A stretch of DNA of 64,000 bases from CAVQNQ01 sp963714205 (GCA_963714205.1 CAVQNQ010000002.1:1674001-1738000); one strand, 5' to 3'; counted from the first letter of the stretch, positions 1 to 8,863 are shown. The notes: a model not told the origin generated them from the letters alone. Numbers and translations are program-made.

Positions 1-225
1 CGCCGAAAACACGCCCACCGGGTGGACATGTTTGGCGAGTATCGGAGCCGTGGCGGTGAGGAAGTCCGTCAGCCGATTAGTCTGGTCGCCCTGATGATAA
101 GAGAAATAATCGAGGCGGTAAAATCGGGTCTTGCGGCCCGCTTCCTGCGCCCGCTCGGGGGCGCCGGTCTGGCCTGCCAGCATACCCGCGCCTGCCATCG
201 ATCCAACGAAGCTTCGCCGGTCCAT
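1..225 (-). CDS. NIPSNAP-family exported protein (C-terminus off the window)
   Basis: This is the N-terminal 75 residues of a gene read on the minus strand; its 3' part lies beyond the left edge. The start ATG (complement of 223-225) has a GAGGAG-type ribosome binding site directly upstream. The first residues (MDRRSFVGSMAGAGMLAG) look like a twin-arginine-type signal. The mature part begins RFYRLDYFSYHQGDQTNRL and reaches HPVGVFSA, the pattern of the first strand and helix of NIPSNAP domains, small dimeric ferredoxin-like folds of unclear role. Family assignment rests on a short stretch, so it is moderate. Confidence 0.65.
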   Translation of the reverse strand, partial: MDRRSFVGSMAGAGMLAGQTGAPERAQEAGRKTRFYRLDYFSYHQGDQTNRLTDFLTATAPILAKHVHPVGVFSA

Positions 226-295
226 GTGAACTCCTCTTCGGAACATGCCCGAATCCGTAACTTACAGCGCCCCTTGCCGGAAATGCAAGCGCGGC

Positions 296-1321
296 TTACT
301 CCGCGCGCGTCAGTAGCCCTTTGTACAAATCGAACACGCGCTTGAAATCCAAAGCCAGTGGCACTTCCACGGGGGTCGCTTCGGGGGCCACGCGGCGGTC
401 CAGCGGAATGGTGGCTCCATAGAACCGGCTCCAGACGGTGGTCACATCCAGGTAGCGGGGCTCGGAGCGGGTGACGAAGCCCGGATCGAGCAGGTAGGCG
501 GCCGGCAACTCGTCCCACAGGTATCCCACCGCCCCGGGATTCTTCAGGAAGCCGGGATAGCGCTCGCCGGCGTCCTGCCGGTACAGCTCGGTGATGGGCG
601 TGCGCACGGCCACGATCTGGTCGAACTCGGCTTTATGGATCTGGGCCGTTTCGCATAAATCCAGAGAGAACATCACCTTGCGGGGGATGCGCGAGCGCAG
701 CACGATCTGCGCCGCTTCCGGATCGAACCAAAAATTGAATTCGGCCGCCGGCGACGCGTTGCCCTGTACGTTGAGATTGCCGCCCATCCAGACGATCTGC
801 TTGATGCGCGTCTCGATCTCCGGCTTGAGCCGCAGCGCCAGAGCCACGTTCGTCATCGGCCCTATCGCCAGGATGGTCATCTCGCCCGGCCGACGTTCGA
901 TTTCGGAAATCAGGAACCCGACGGCCTCCTCGCGGTGCAGGCGGCGCACGGCTCCCGCGGGGCCGGGCGCCTGCTCGAACGCGCCCAGGTATTCGAATTT
1001 GCCCCAGCGGCGCTCGGCCTCATGCGCCATGGCGGCGGAGTGGATTAGCGGCGTTGGCGCACCGGTATAGAGCGGGATTTGCGGGCGCTTGAGCAGATCG
1101 AGCAAGCGCGCCATGAAACCGGCGCCGGCATCCGGCCAGACGTTTCCCGGCACGATGGTCACACCGGCCACGCTCACCCGCGAAGGGCTGCGCAGCAGCA
1201 TCACCAGCGCCGCGCCATCGTCGCCGAATATGCCCGAATCGGTATCGACCACCACCGTTTCGTGTGGCGCCGCGAAGGCCGCGGCCACCAGAAACCCCGC
1301 CAGGACCGGAAGGCGAAACAT
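296..1321 (-). CDS. nucleoside hydrolase (IUNH family), exported
   Basis: A 341-residue protein with a short Sec-type signal (MFRLPVLAGFLVAAAFA) followed at once by the ribohydrolase metal motif region, VVDTDSGIFGDDGAAL. Classical enzymes have DTDPGxDD; here the second aspartate pair is displaced by two residues (DTDSGIFGDD). Other family features are present: a GGN turn (WMGGNLNVQG) and NFWFDPEAA, matching the E-N-x-x-x-D-P-E-A element. Family members hydrolyse the N-glycosidic bond of nucleosides; the substrate cannot be read here. It is convergent with nothing and stands alone, divergent from metX with about 58 bp between the starts. Confidence 0.85.
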   Translation of the reverse strand: MFRLPVLAGFLVAAAFAAPHETVVVDTDSGIFGDDGAALVMLLRSPSRVSVAGVTIVPGNVWPDAGAGFMARLLDLLKRPQIPLYTGAPTPLIHSAAMAHEAERRWGKFEYLGAFEQAPGPAGAVRRLHREEAVGFLISEIERRPGEMTILAIGPMTNVALALRLKPEIETRIKQIVWMGGNLNVQGNASPAAEFNFWFDPEAAQIVLRSRIPRKVMFSLDLCETAQIHKAEFDQIVAVRTPITELYRQDAGERYPGFLKNPGAVGYLWDELPAAYLLDPGFVTRSEPRYLDVTTVWSRFYGATIPLDRRVAPEATPVEVPLALDFKRVFDLYKGLLTRAE

Positions 1322-1379
1322 GTATCCTTACTATAGCCGAAAGCGCTAAAGGCTCTGCTATGATGAGAATCTCCCGCCC

Positions 1380-2489
1380 ATGATTGTCGAAACCAAGAGC
1401 GCGCGATTCGCTTCCATCTCGCTCGATGGCGGCTCGACGCTGGCGCCCATTGATGTGGCGTACGAGACTTACGGGGAATTGAACGCGGAGAAATCGAACG
1501 CCATCCTGGTGCTGCACGCCTTCTCGGGCGATGCCCACGCCGCCGGCATCAGCCAGGAAAACGGCAAGCCGGGCTGGTGGGATAACATGATCGGTCCGGG
1601 CAAGGGCTTCGACACGAACAAATACTTCGTGATCTGCGCCAACGTGCTGGGCGGGTGCCGCGGCACCACGGGACCCTCCTCCATCAACCCGGCCACCGGC
1701 TGCCCGTACGCCATGTCGTTTCCGGTGATCACCATCGGCGACATGGTGCGGCTGCAAAAGATGCTGATCGATTGGATGGGCATCCCCAAGCTGCTTTCGG
1801 TGACGGGTGGATCGATGGGCGGCATGCAGGCGCTCGAGTGGGCGGTCTCTTTCCCCGATCGCGTGGTTTCGGCCATCCCCATCGCCTGCACCACGCGGCA
1901 CAGCGCGCAGCAGATCGCCTTCAACGAGGTGGGACGCCAGGCGGTGATGGCCGACCCCGATTGGAACGGCGGCAACTATTATGGCGGCCAGCCGCCGGCG
2001 CGCGGCCTGGCGGTGGCCCGCATGGTGGGCCACATCACCTATATGAGCGACGATTCGATGCGCGCCAAGTTCGGCCGGCGCCTGCGCGGAAAAGAAACCT
2101 TCACCTACGCCTTCGACGATGTGGATTTCGAGGTGGAGAGCTACCTGCGCTACCGCGGCGGCCAGTTTGTGAACCGCTTCGATGCCAACTCGTACCTCTA
2201 CATCACCAAGGCCATGGACTACTTCGATCTGACCAATGGCCACGGCTCGCTGGCCGCCGCGTTTGAGGGCGTGAAAGCGCGCTTCCTGGTGATCAGTTTC
2301 AGCTCCGACTGGCTGTACCCCAGCTACCAGTCGCAGGAAATCGTCCGCGTGCTGCGCTCGCGCAATTGCGACGTGGCCTATGTGGAGCTGCCCTCCGATT
2401 ACGGGCACGATTCGTTTCTGGTGGATGTGGCCGAGCAGACCGAGCTGGTGCGCGGATTTCTGGCCAGCACGTTCGAGAAGATCGCATGA
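1380..2489 (+). CDS. metX: homoserine O-acetyltransferase
   Basis: Transfers an acyl group from acyl-CoA to homoserine, the first committed step of methionine synthesis in the direct-sulfhydrylation route. The 369-residue length is normal for MetX. It is an alpha/beta hydrolase: nucleophile elbow GGSMGG with Ser145, a late aspartate in SSDWLYP (about residue 310) and the catalytic histidine in SDYGHD (His343). The opening VAYETYGELN and LHAFSGDAHAAG are typical of the family. The stop overlaps the metW start by four bases (ATGA), so the two are translationally coupled. MetX and homoserine succinyltransferase-active variants cannot be told apart by eye. Confidence 0.93.
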   Translation: MIVETKSARFASISLDGGSTLAPIDVAYETYGELNAEKSNAILVLHAFSGDAHAAGISQENGKPGWWDNMIGPGKGFDTNKYFVICANVLGGCRGTTGPSSINPATGCPYAMSFPVITIGDMVRLQKMLIDWMGIPKLLSVTGGSMGGMQALEWAVSFPDRVVSAIPIACTTRHSAQQIAFNEVGRQAVMADPDWNGGNYYGGQPPARGLAVARMVGHITYMSDDSMRAKFGRRLRGKETFTYAFDDVDFEVESYLRYRGGQFVNRFDANSYLYITKAMDYFDLTNGHGSLAAAFEGVKARFLVISFSSDWLYPSYQSQEIVRVLRSRNCDVAYVELPSDYGHDSFLVDVAEQTELVRGFLASTFEKIA

Positions 2490-3112
2490 GCGCCCAAACC
2501 GCCGCCAAGCAAACCTTCGTGCGCGAAGTGCTGGGCCGCAGCGACTTCGCGATCATCGGCGAAATCGTCGAGCCCGGCGCGCGCGTGCTGGACCTGGGCT
2601 GCGGAGATGGCGAACTGCTGCAGTGGCTGGCGGAGAACAAGAGCGTGGATGCGCGCGGCGTGGAGATCTCCGGCGCCAAGGTGCAGCGCGCCATCGCCCG
2701 CGGCGTTTCGGTCTACCAGGGAGATATCGACGAGGGGCTGGCCGACTATCCCGACCAAGCCTTCGATTACGTGATCCTCAGCCAGACGCTGCAAGAGACG
2801 CGCCTCCCGCGCAAAGTGCTGTGCGAGATGCTGCGCGTGGGACGGCGGGCCATCGTGGCCTTCCCCAATTTCGGCCACTGGCGGATGCGCCTCGCCATGC
2901 TGTTCAGCGGGCGCGCGCCCAAGACGCGCCTCTTCCCCTACGAGTGGTACGAATCGCCCAACATCCATTTCCTCACCGTGCACGATTTCGAGGACTTGGC
3001 GGCGTTGGAAAAACTCACGGTGGAGCGCCGCTATTTTCTGGCCGGCCCGCGCAAGGTGGTTTCCCTGCCGAATCTGAGGGCGGAGACGGCGGTCTTTCTG
3101 GTGACCCGGTAG
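2486..3112 (+). CDS. metW: methionine biosynthesis protein MetW (SAM-methyltransferase fold)
   Basis: A 208-residue protein with the class I methyltransferase motif VLDLGCGDGELL near residue 35 and the MetW signature stretches ILSQTLQ, AIVAFPNFGHW and RLFPYEWYESPNIHF. MetW is known as an obligate partner of MetX in many proteobacteria and acidobacteria, stimulating the acyltransferase. The start is fixed by the four-base overlap with metX; a longer in-frame reading runs into metX and is rejected. Both genes form a two-gene operon. Confidence 0.92.
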   Translation: MSAQTAAKQTFVREVLGRSDFAIIGEIVEPGARVLDLGCGDGELLQWLAENKSVDARGVEISGAKVQRAIARGVSVYQGDIDEGLADYPDQAFDYVILSQTLQETRLPRKVLCEMLRVGRRAIVAFPNFGHWRMRLAMLFSGRAPKTRLFPYEWYESPNIHFLTVHDFEDLAALEKLTVERRYFLAGPRKVVSLPNLRAETAVFLVTR

Positions 3113-3124
3113 TTAACCAGCGAC

Positions 3125-4267
3125 TTACGTGAGAGCCACCACGGCCGCGCTGACGGGCTGCTCGCCCACGCCAAACATCGTGAAGAGGGGGGCCGATTTA
3201 TTGCGGAGGCGCGGGGCGCCGGTAGGCGTGAAGCCCAGCGAGTAGACGCGGATTACCGCCAGTTCGCCCGACTTTCCGTTCAGCACCAGGGCATATTGCT
3301 TATCCGGCGTGATCAGGATATAGCGCGGCTCGCGCCCCACCTCGACTACCGCCACCAGGTTGCGCGTGGCGATATCCAGCACCGTTACGCTATCGGTTTC
3401 CGGGTTAGCCACCAGCAGGTAATTATCGGTGACCGCCATGGCGCCGGGCGCGCGTCCCGCGAGAATGGTCTGGTCCACCTCGGTGCTGTAGGGGAATACG
3501 ATGACCACGGCGTCCATGCCGTCGCCGGTGACGAAGAGCTGCCCGCCCGAGGGATCGAAGCAGAAGTTCCGCGGCGCCACGGCCACGGGCAACCGGACAG
3601 CCGCCTTCCCGGAGGCGGCGTCGAAGATGGCCACGGCGCGCTCCGGCTGGCTGCCGGCGATCAACTGGTTGCCATCGAGCGGCTGGTAGCGCACCAGGCT
3701 CGGATCGGCGCCGGCCTCGATGGTGCGCTCGATGGAAGCGGTGGCGAGCGAGGCCAGCACAATCGTGCGCGTCTTCCGGATGGCGATGGCGGCCTGGCCC
3801 CGGACGCTCAGGTCGAAGCCATCCGGCGGTCCCGGCAGGCGGATGCGGCGCCCGGGCCGCAGCGATTCCAGGGGGAATTCCACTAGCGCGGCCGGCTCGC
3901 GATACAGCACCCACAGGGCGTCGCGGCGGGACGCGAGTTGCGCGCCCACGGCCTGGCTGCCCGCGCGAACGCGGCGGCTGACGGACAGCGAGGCGGCATC
4001 GATCTCATAGACCGTGCCACTCTCCGGTGCCACCACGAAGACCTTGGGCCGGCTGGGGTGCGGGATCACGAGGCGGGGAGCGGCATCCAGGGCGATCCGC
4101 GCGCGGACGGCAAAACGGTTGAGATCCACCACGGCCACCGAGCGGCCGCCCTGGTTGGCGACGAAGCAATAGCCGAGATAGCCGGTGGCCTTGCGATGCG
4201 TGCAGGACAGCGCGCCGGCAGCCGAGGCGGCCAGCCATCCGCGTCGGGTGAGGGAAGATTGCGTCAA
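3125..4267 (-). CDS. exported beta-propeller protein (YVTN/lactonase-like repeats)
   Basis: A 380-residue protein with an RR-type signal (MTQSSLTRRGWLAASAAGAL) ending in a cysteine, so it may be a lipoprotein. Blade-like repeats are visible: YCFVANQGGRSVAVVDLNR, KVFVVAPESGTVYEID, QLFVTGDGMDAVVIV, YLLVANPETDSVTVLDI and YALVLNGKSGELAVI. These match the YVTN beta-propeller family that forms seven-bladed propellers outside the cell. No enzymatic residues can be named. It converges with metW and ends only 12 bp from it. Confidence 0.8.
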   Translation of the reverse strand: MTQSSLTRRGWLAASAAGALSCTHRKATGYLGYCFVANQGGRSVAVVDLNRFAVRARIALDAAPRLVIPHPSRPKVFVVAPESGTVYEIDAASLSVSRRVRAGSQAVGAQLASRRDALWVLYREPAALVEFPLESLRPGRRIRLPGPPDGFDLSVRGQAAIAIRKTRTIVLASLATASIERTIEAGADPSLVRYQPLDGNQLIAGSQPERAVAIFDAASGKAAVRLPVAVAPRNFCFDPSGGQLFVTGDGMDAVVIVFPYSTEVDQTILAGRAPGAMAVTDNYLLVANPETDSVTVLDIATRNLVAVVEVGREPRYILITPDKQYALVLNGKSGELAVIRVYSLGFTPTGAPRLRNKSAPLFTMFGVGEQPVSAAVVALT

Positions 4268-4362
4268 ACGTCTATTCTACGTCCGCATCCCGGACGGGCG
4301 GCCCATCCGGCACCGGCATGGTATTCTCGAAAAGAGACCGCAGCCAGCCGTAGTTTCGAACC

Positions 4363-4452
4363 GGAGAGATGGCCGAGTGGTTGAAGGCGCACGCTTGGAA
4401 AGCGTGTATAGGGGAAACTCTATCGAGGGTTCGAATCCCTCTCTCTCCGCCA
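4363..4452 (+). tRNA. tRNA-Ser(GGA)
   Basis: Class II tRNA. Acceptor stem GGAGAGA (4363-4369) pairs with TCTCTCC (4442-4448), followed by discriminator G4449 and an encoded CCA (4450-4452). D-arm GCCGAGTGGTTGAAGGC, anticodon stem CACGC/GCGTG with loop TTGGAAA (anticodon GGA at 4397-4399), a long variable arm, and T-arm GAGGG-TTCGAAT-CCCTC. Its 3' end is duplicated downstream at 8864 and 11385, marking it as an integration site. Confidence 0.97.
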
Positions 4453-4453
4453 T
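4430..4453 (+). repeat. att core, copy 1 (attL, tRNA 3' end)
   Basis: The T-loop-to-CCA segment of tRNA-Ser plus one base. The same 24 bases recur exactly at 8864-8887, and 20 of them at 11385-11404. Sixteen bases inside the island is AAATCAATAAGTTAC (4469-4483), a candidate recombinase arm site with near copies beside the other two cores. Confidence 0.85.
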
Positions 4454-4689
4454 GCATAACTTGTTGTTAAATCAATAAGTTACAGATGGATAAAACCAGG
4501 CGCGTACGATAGAAGCGTAATTCTGTCGCCAAACGACTCATTTCAAGCTAGTTGCTTAAATAGGCGTGTACGATGCCTGTGGAAATCTATGGGACTTACA
4601 GTTCTTCGCCCCAGGAGAACTTGCTTCGTCCCCACACAGCCAGGCCGTCTGGCAGTCGGAGGCACCGGCGCTCCGGTCTCATGCACTGC

Positions 4690-4718
4690 TTGGCAATCCA
4701 TCAAGAAAATTGTAGTAT
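4690..4718 (+). promoter_or_regulatory. sigma-70-type promoter of the abiEi-abiEii operon
   Basis: TTGGCA (4690-4695), a 17-base spacer, then TAGTAT (4713-4718) preceded by TG (extended -10). Transcription would start about six to eight bases on, at or next to the ATG at 4726, so the antitoxin message is probably leaderless. AbiEi proteins usually repress their own operon, but I do not see a clear inverted-repeat operator. Confidence 0.55.
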
Positions 4719-4725
4719 TGTGTTA

Positions 4726-5337
4726 ATGGCACAGTCTCACCGTGTGGCGCTACAGCGGCTGTTCGAAATCGCGCAGGACCAGCAGGGTTTCTTCACGGCC
4801 AAGCAGGCCAAGGTCGCCGGGTTTGCCGAGAACACACACCCGTACCATGTGAAGATAGGGAACTGGATTCGCGAGCATCGAGGCATCTACCGTCTGGCGC
4901 AGTTCCCAGCATCGGAGCGGCCCGACCTGGTCCTGTGGTCACTGTGGTCGCGGAATCGGCGGGAACTCCTTGAGGGAGCGTACAGCCATCAGACCGCGCT
5001 TCGTCTTCATGATTTGTCCGATGTGAATCCCTCCAAACTTCACATGACTGTCCCGACCGCGTTCCGGCGAAATGCCGAGATCCCAGGGGCGCTCGTCCTG
5101 CACTATGCAGACGTGCCCGACGCTGACGTGCAGACAGCGACAGGGTTCCGATTCACGCGCCCCCTGCGAACAATCGTCGACGTAATTGCTGCCGGAGATG
5201 TCGAACGAACCTTCCTCCAGCAAGCGCTGCGACAAGCGTTCGATCGGGGTCTAATCACGCGCCGCCAGGTAGCGAGTACTGCCATGAGCGAGCCAGCCCG
5301 CAAGTTCATTGAACAAGTGCTGCGGCGAGTTGCCTGA
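4726..5337 (+). CDS. AbiEi-type antitoxin / transcriptional regulator
   Basis: A 203-residue protein with an N-terminal winged-helix (LQRLFEIAQDQQGFFTAKQA... IREHRGIYRLAQFP) and a C-terminal part (YSHQTALRLHDLSDVNPSKL, LRTIVDVIAAGDVE) characteristic of type IV antitoxins of the AbiEi family. Such proteins repress the operon and antagonise the nucleotidyltransferase toxin encoded next. A longer in-frame reading exists from 4573, but a good promoter sits at 4690-4718, so ATG 4726 is preferred. Its stop overlaps the toxin start by one base (TGATG). It is the first gene after the tRNA attachment site. Confidence 0.85.
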   Translation: MAQSHRVALQRLFEIAQDQQGFFTAKQAKVAGFAENTHPYHVKIGNWIREHRGIYRLAQFPASERPDLVLWSLWSRNRRELLEGAYSHQTALRLHDLSDVNPSKLHMTVPTAFRRNAEIPGALVLHYADVPDADVQTATGFRFTRPLRTIVDVIAAGDVERTFLQQALRQAFDRGLITRRQVASTAMSEPARKFIEQVLRRVA

Positions 5338-6206
5338 TGAGCCAACCCAGGACATACTCGACGGCGGCAGCGTTCCGGCGCGCACTCGAAGAACGGCTGC
5401 GCGCCATTTCGCGTCGGGAAGAGATTGACATCAACCGACTGCGCCGGCAGGTCGCCTTTGACCGGCTGTTGGCGAGGCTGTTTCGTGACGACGCGCCTCC
5501 CTGGGCCTTGAAGGGCGGCTACGCGTTGGAACTTCGGTTCAAGGCGGCACGGTCAACCGTTGACATCGACCTGACCGTGCAACAGGTTGCAGCCGGCGTC
5601 GGCGATGCCAATCAAGCGATTCGGGAGATGTTGCAGCACAAGGCTGATGCCGCCCTGGGCGATTGGTTCGTGTTCGTCCTCGGCGCTCCGGTCATGGATC
5701 TGGCAGCCGCGCCGTACGGCGGCGCTCGATTCCCCGTCGAAGCGCGGACGGACAATCGGGTGTTCGCTCGCTTTCATCTGGACGCCGGGCTCGGCGATGT
5801 GGTGATGCCGCCGTTGGAACCGGTTGTCTGCCGGGACTGGCTCGGCTTCGCTGGCATCGGAGCGGCCAGGGTGCTGATGATCGCTCGGGAACAGCAGTTT
5901 GCCGAGAAGATCCACGCGTACACGCTGCCACGGAACACCCCTAATAGCCGGGTGAAGGATGTCGCGGACTTGGCGCTCTTGGTCGGATCGGGCGCACTCG
6001 ACCCAAGCAGGGTCAGGAATGCGCTGCGGCTGACCTTCCAACGACGAGCGACCCACGAGATGCCTTCGGCGTTGGTTCCGCCGCCACCGGAGTGGCAGGC
6101 GCCGTTCCGGGCTGTGGCACAAGAATGCGGTTTGCCGACCGACCTTGCCACGGTGTTCACGGTGGTTCAGGCGTACGTGGAGGCCATCATGGCCCTCGGC
6201 ACGTAG
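5337..6206 (+). CDS. AbiEii/AbiGii-type nucleotidyltransferase toxin
   Basis: A 289-residue protein with nucleotidyltransferase motifs: LKGGYALELRF (Gly60-Gly61) followed by the metal-binding DID of VDIDLTV (Asp76, Asp78), then AREQQFAEKIHAY and RVKDVADLALL, both typical of the AbiEii family. AbiEii toxins transfer nucleotides to cellular RNA (tRNA in studied relatives) and cause growth arrest, giving abortive phage defence. It is coupled to the antitoxin by a one-base overlap. The next gene starts only 15 bases after its stop, so the primase-helicase is likely in the same transcript. Confidence 0.87.
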   Translation: MSQPRTYSTAAAFRRALEERLRAISRREEIDINRLRRQVAFDRLLARLFRDDAPPWALKGGYALELRFKAARSTVDIDLTVQQVAAGVGDANQAIREMLQHKADAALGDWFVFVLGAPVMDLAAAPYGGARFPVEARTDNRVFARFHLDAGLGDVVMPPLEPVVCRDWLGFAGIGAARVLMIAREQQFAEKIHAYTLPRNTPNSRVKDVADLALLVGSGALDPSRVRNALRLTFQRRATHEMPSALVPPPPEWQAPFRAVAQECGLPTDLATVFTVVQAYVEAIMALGT

Positions 6207-6221
6207 ATAACGAACACGGCC

Positions 6222-8642
6222 ATGATCGAGGACGGATCGGCACACCTTCCCTTTGAGCCTCCGGAGCAAGAGAACATGCGGCTCCGGGAAGAGAACGAGC
6301 GTCTGAGGCGACTCCTTGCCGTGCATGGCATTCCGTTGCCGCAAGCGACGCCCGAGCAGCCAACTCCACGGACTGCCAACGTGATTGAGCCGCCGGTTGA
6401 CCGGGAGGAACGCGCACGCCAGCGGGTCACGCTGTTTCGCAGCCTATTTCACGGTAGAGAAGATGTGTACGCGCGCCGCTGGGCGAATCCCAAAGGTGAC
6501 GCAGGGTACTCTCCGGCGGCAATCAAAGACTGGAAGGCGATCAACAAAGCCCGTCCCGAAGATCGAAAGAAGATCGATCAGCAGACACGGCGGTTCCTGC
6601 CGATGGCCGACGCGGTCATCGAAAGCCACCTTCGTGGTCAGGAGACGATTGGCGTCTACCCCCTGCTGCCGGACGAAACGTGCTGGTTTCTCGCTGCGGA
6701 CTTCGATAAGAAAACCTGGGAGTATGACGCCCTGGCGTTTCTGGAAACCTGCCAAGCCTTGGGTCTTCCGGCGTCGTTGGAGCGCTCCCGTTCCGGAAAG
6801 GGCGGCCACATTTGGATGTTCTTTAGCCGCCCACTCCCAGCGATTACCGCACGCAAACTGGGCTGCATGATTTTGACACGGACCATGGAACGCCGCCATC
6901 AAGTCGGGCTCGACTCCTACGACCGGTTCTTCCCCAACCAGGACACCATGCCAAAGGGTGGATTTGGCAATCTGATTGCACTCCCTCTGCAGTTTACTCC
7001 GCGCAAAGCCGGGAATAGCGTTTTCATCGACGCGAACTTCCAACCATATCCCGACCAGTGGCAGTTCCTATCGACGATCCAACGCGTGCCGGCGGACGCC
7101 GCGGAGGAGATCGTCGCACAGGCCCAGCGCAAAGGCGACCTGATCGGCGTCCGGATGAGCATCTCGGATGACGAAGACGTCCAGGACCCGTGGACCCTGC
7201 CGCCCTCCCGTAGGCGACAAGAGCGGCCCATCGAGGGGCCGTTGCCAAGAACCGTCCAGGTCGTACGCGCGAACCTCGTGTATGTGGAGAAAAAGGACCT
7301 ACCACCCGCGATGTTGAACCGATTACTGCGCCTCGCGGCGTTTCAGAACCCGGAGTTCTACAAGGCGCAGGCCATGCGACTCTCAACATACGACAAGCCC
7401 AGGGTGATCGCCTGCGGCCAGGACTTCCCACAACACATCGCGGTACCGCGCGGATGCCTGACCGAGACGCTGGCGCTCCTCACCGCGCACAAGATACGTC
7501 CCGAGATCAGGGACGAACGGAATCCTGGCACCGCGATCAAGGTCACGTTCCAGGGCGAACTTCGTGTGTTACAGGAAGATGCCGTAAATAAGATCATGGA
7601 CCATGACGACGGCATCCTGTGCGCGCCCACGGCATTCGGGAAGACCGCCGTTGGGGCATGGCTGATTGCGAAACGTAAGGTGAATACTCTCGTGGTCGTG
7701 CACCGGCAACAATTGCTTGACCAGTGGATCGAACGGCTGACGATGTTTCTCAACTTGCCGCCGAAGTCTATTGGGCAGATTGGTGCTGGCAAGACGGCCC
7801 GGACAGGATGCGTGGACGTTGCCGTCATTCAAAGCCTGTATCGAAAAGAAGAGGTGAAGGACTTCGTCGCGGACTACGGCCAAGTGATCGTGGATGAGTG
7901 CCACCACATCTCAGCCTTCACGTTCGAACAGGTCATGCGAGCGGTGAAGGCGAAGTACGTCGTTGGCCTCACCGCCACACCAACACGCAAGGACGGCCAG
8001 CACCCGATTATCTACATGCAGTGCGGCCCAGTGCGGTTCAGCATGAGTGCTCGCACGATGACCGAGACGACGCCCTTCGAGCACAAAGTGACCCCTCGTC
8101 AGACGGAATTCCGTCTGCCACCCGAACGCACCGAGGTGACGATTCAGGATATCTATGCCGGGCTCGTCGGTGATGCGGCACGCAACGAGCTGATCGCCAA
8201 CGACGTCGTGAACGCAGTTGCCATGGGACGTTGCCCACTCCTGCTTACTGGGCGCACCGAACACCTGGAGTACTTCGCGACGAGACTCGCAGGAGCGGCA
8301 AAGCACATCTTCATCCTCAAAGGCGGGATGGGCAAGAAGCAGCGTCGGACGACTGCCGCGGCGTTGGCGGCAGTACCCGAGACCGAGTCGAGGGTGATCT
8401 TGGCAACTGGCAGTTACATCGGCGAGGGGTTTGACGATGCGCGCCTTGACACACTCTTCCTGGCAATGCCGATCTCGTGGAAGGGTACGCTCCAGCAGTA
8501 CGTCGGCCGACTCCATCGCCTTCACGATGGAAAGCGGCTCGTGCAGGTCTACGATTACGTAGATAACTGCGTCCCGATGCTCGCGAGGATGTACGAGCGG
8601 CGCTTGAAAGGGTACGCGGCGATTGGGTACACCATCGAGTGA
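6222..8642 (+). CDS. primase-helicase: AEP (TOTE-like) domain fused to SF2 helicase
   Basis: An 806-residue protein. Residues 15-35 are a short coiled coil. Residues about 70-290 form an archaeo-eukaryotic primase domain: metal motif AADFD (Asp160, Asp162), the SGKGGHIWMFF motif (His196), then GNLIALPLQ. This arrangement is that of the TOTE conflict-system primase domain. The C-terminal half is a superfamily 2 helicase: Walker A APTAFGKT (Lys474), DECH (558-561), VVGLTATPTR and QYVGRLHRLH. No nuclease domain follows the helicase, unlike some relatives. Expected to act on DNA in a defence or mobile-element role; the target is unknown. The gene lies 15 bp behind the AbiEii toxin and ends before the second tRNA-end repeat. 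Confidence 0.82.
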   Translation: MIEDGSAHLPFEPPEQENMRLREENERLRRLLAVHGIPLPQATPEQPTPRTANVIEPPVDREERARQRVTLFRSLFHGREDVYARRWANPKGDAGYSPAAIKDWKAINKARPEDRKKIDQQTRRFLPMADAVIESHLRGQETIGVYPLLPDETCWFLAADFDKKTWEYDALAFLETCQALGLPASLERSRSGKGGHIWMFFSRPLPAITARKLGCMILTRTMERRHQVGLDSYDRFFPNQDTMPKGGFGNLIALPLQFTPRKAGNSVFIDANFQPYPDQWQFLSTIQRVPADAAEEIVAQAQRKGDLIGVRMSISDDEDVQDPWTLPPSRRRQERPIEGPLPRTVQVVRANLVYVEKKDLPPAMLNRLLRLAAFQNPEFYKAQAMRLSTYDKPRVIACGQDFPQHIAVPRGCLTETLALLTAHKIRPEIRDERNPGTAIKVTFQGELRVLQEDAVNKIMDHDDGILCAPTAFGKTAVGAWLIAKRKVNTLVVVHRQQLLDQWIERLTMFLNLPPKSIGQIGAGKTARTGCVDVAVIQSLYRKEEVKDFVADYGQVIVDECHHISAFTFEQVMRAVKAKYVVGLTATPTRKDGQHPIIYMQCGPVRFSMSARTMTETTPFEHKVTPRQTEFRLPPERTEVTIQDIYAGLVGDAARNELIANDVVNAVAMGRCPLLLTGRTEHLEYFATRLAGAAKHIFILKGGMGKKQRRTTAAALAAVPETESRVILATGSYIGEGFDDARLDTLFLAMPISWKGTLQQYVGRLHRLHDGKRLVQVYDYVDNCVPMLARMYERRLKGYAAIGYTIE

Positions 8643-8863
8643 CGAACCGGGAGCAACACGGCAGGACAAGACAACCTCGCCGTACGCCGTGAGTCCACGG
8701 TGAGGTATACCCGTCTTCTTCGCGGCAAGTTTGTTTCAAATTTCTTTCCGGTGCCGACATCCACGTACGATAGACGTACGATAAAACTCCCAATCCTGCG
8801 GAAACGGCGCACGGTGCGCATAACGAAATCAATAACTTGTGCGCCATCAACAATCGGGCAGCT

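Noticed and set aside
1020..2408. A 462-codon minus-strand reading across metX
   Set aside because: Histidine/alanine-rich shadow of a high-GC gene. metX is certain on the other strand.
4573..4725. N-terminal extension of the AbiEi antitoxin
   Set aside because: Those 51 codons cover the promoter and do not resemble the family; ATG 4726 begins the conserved part.
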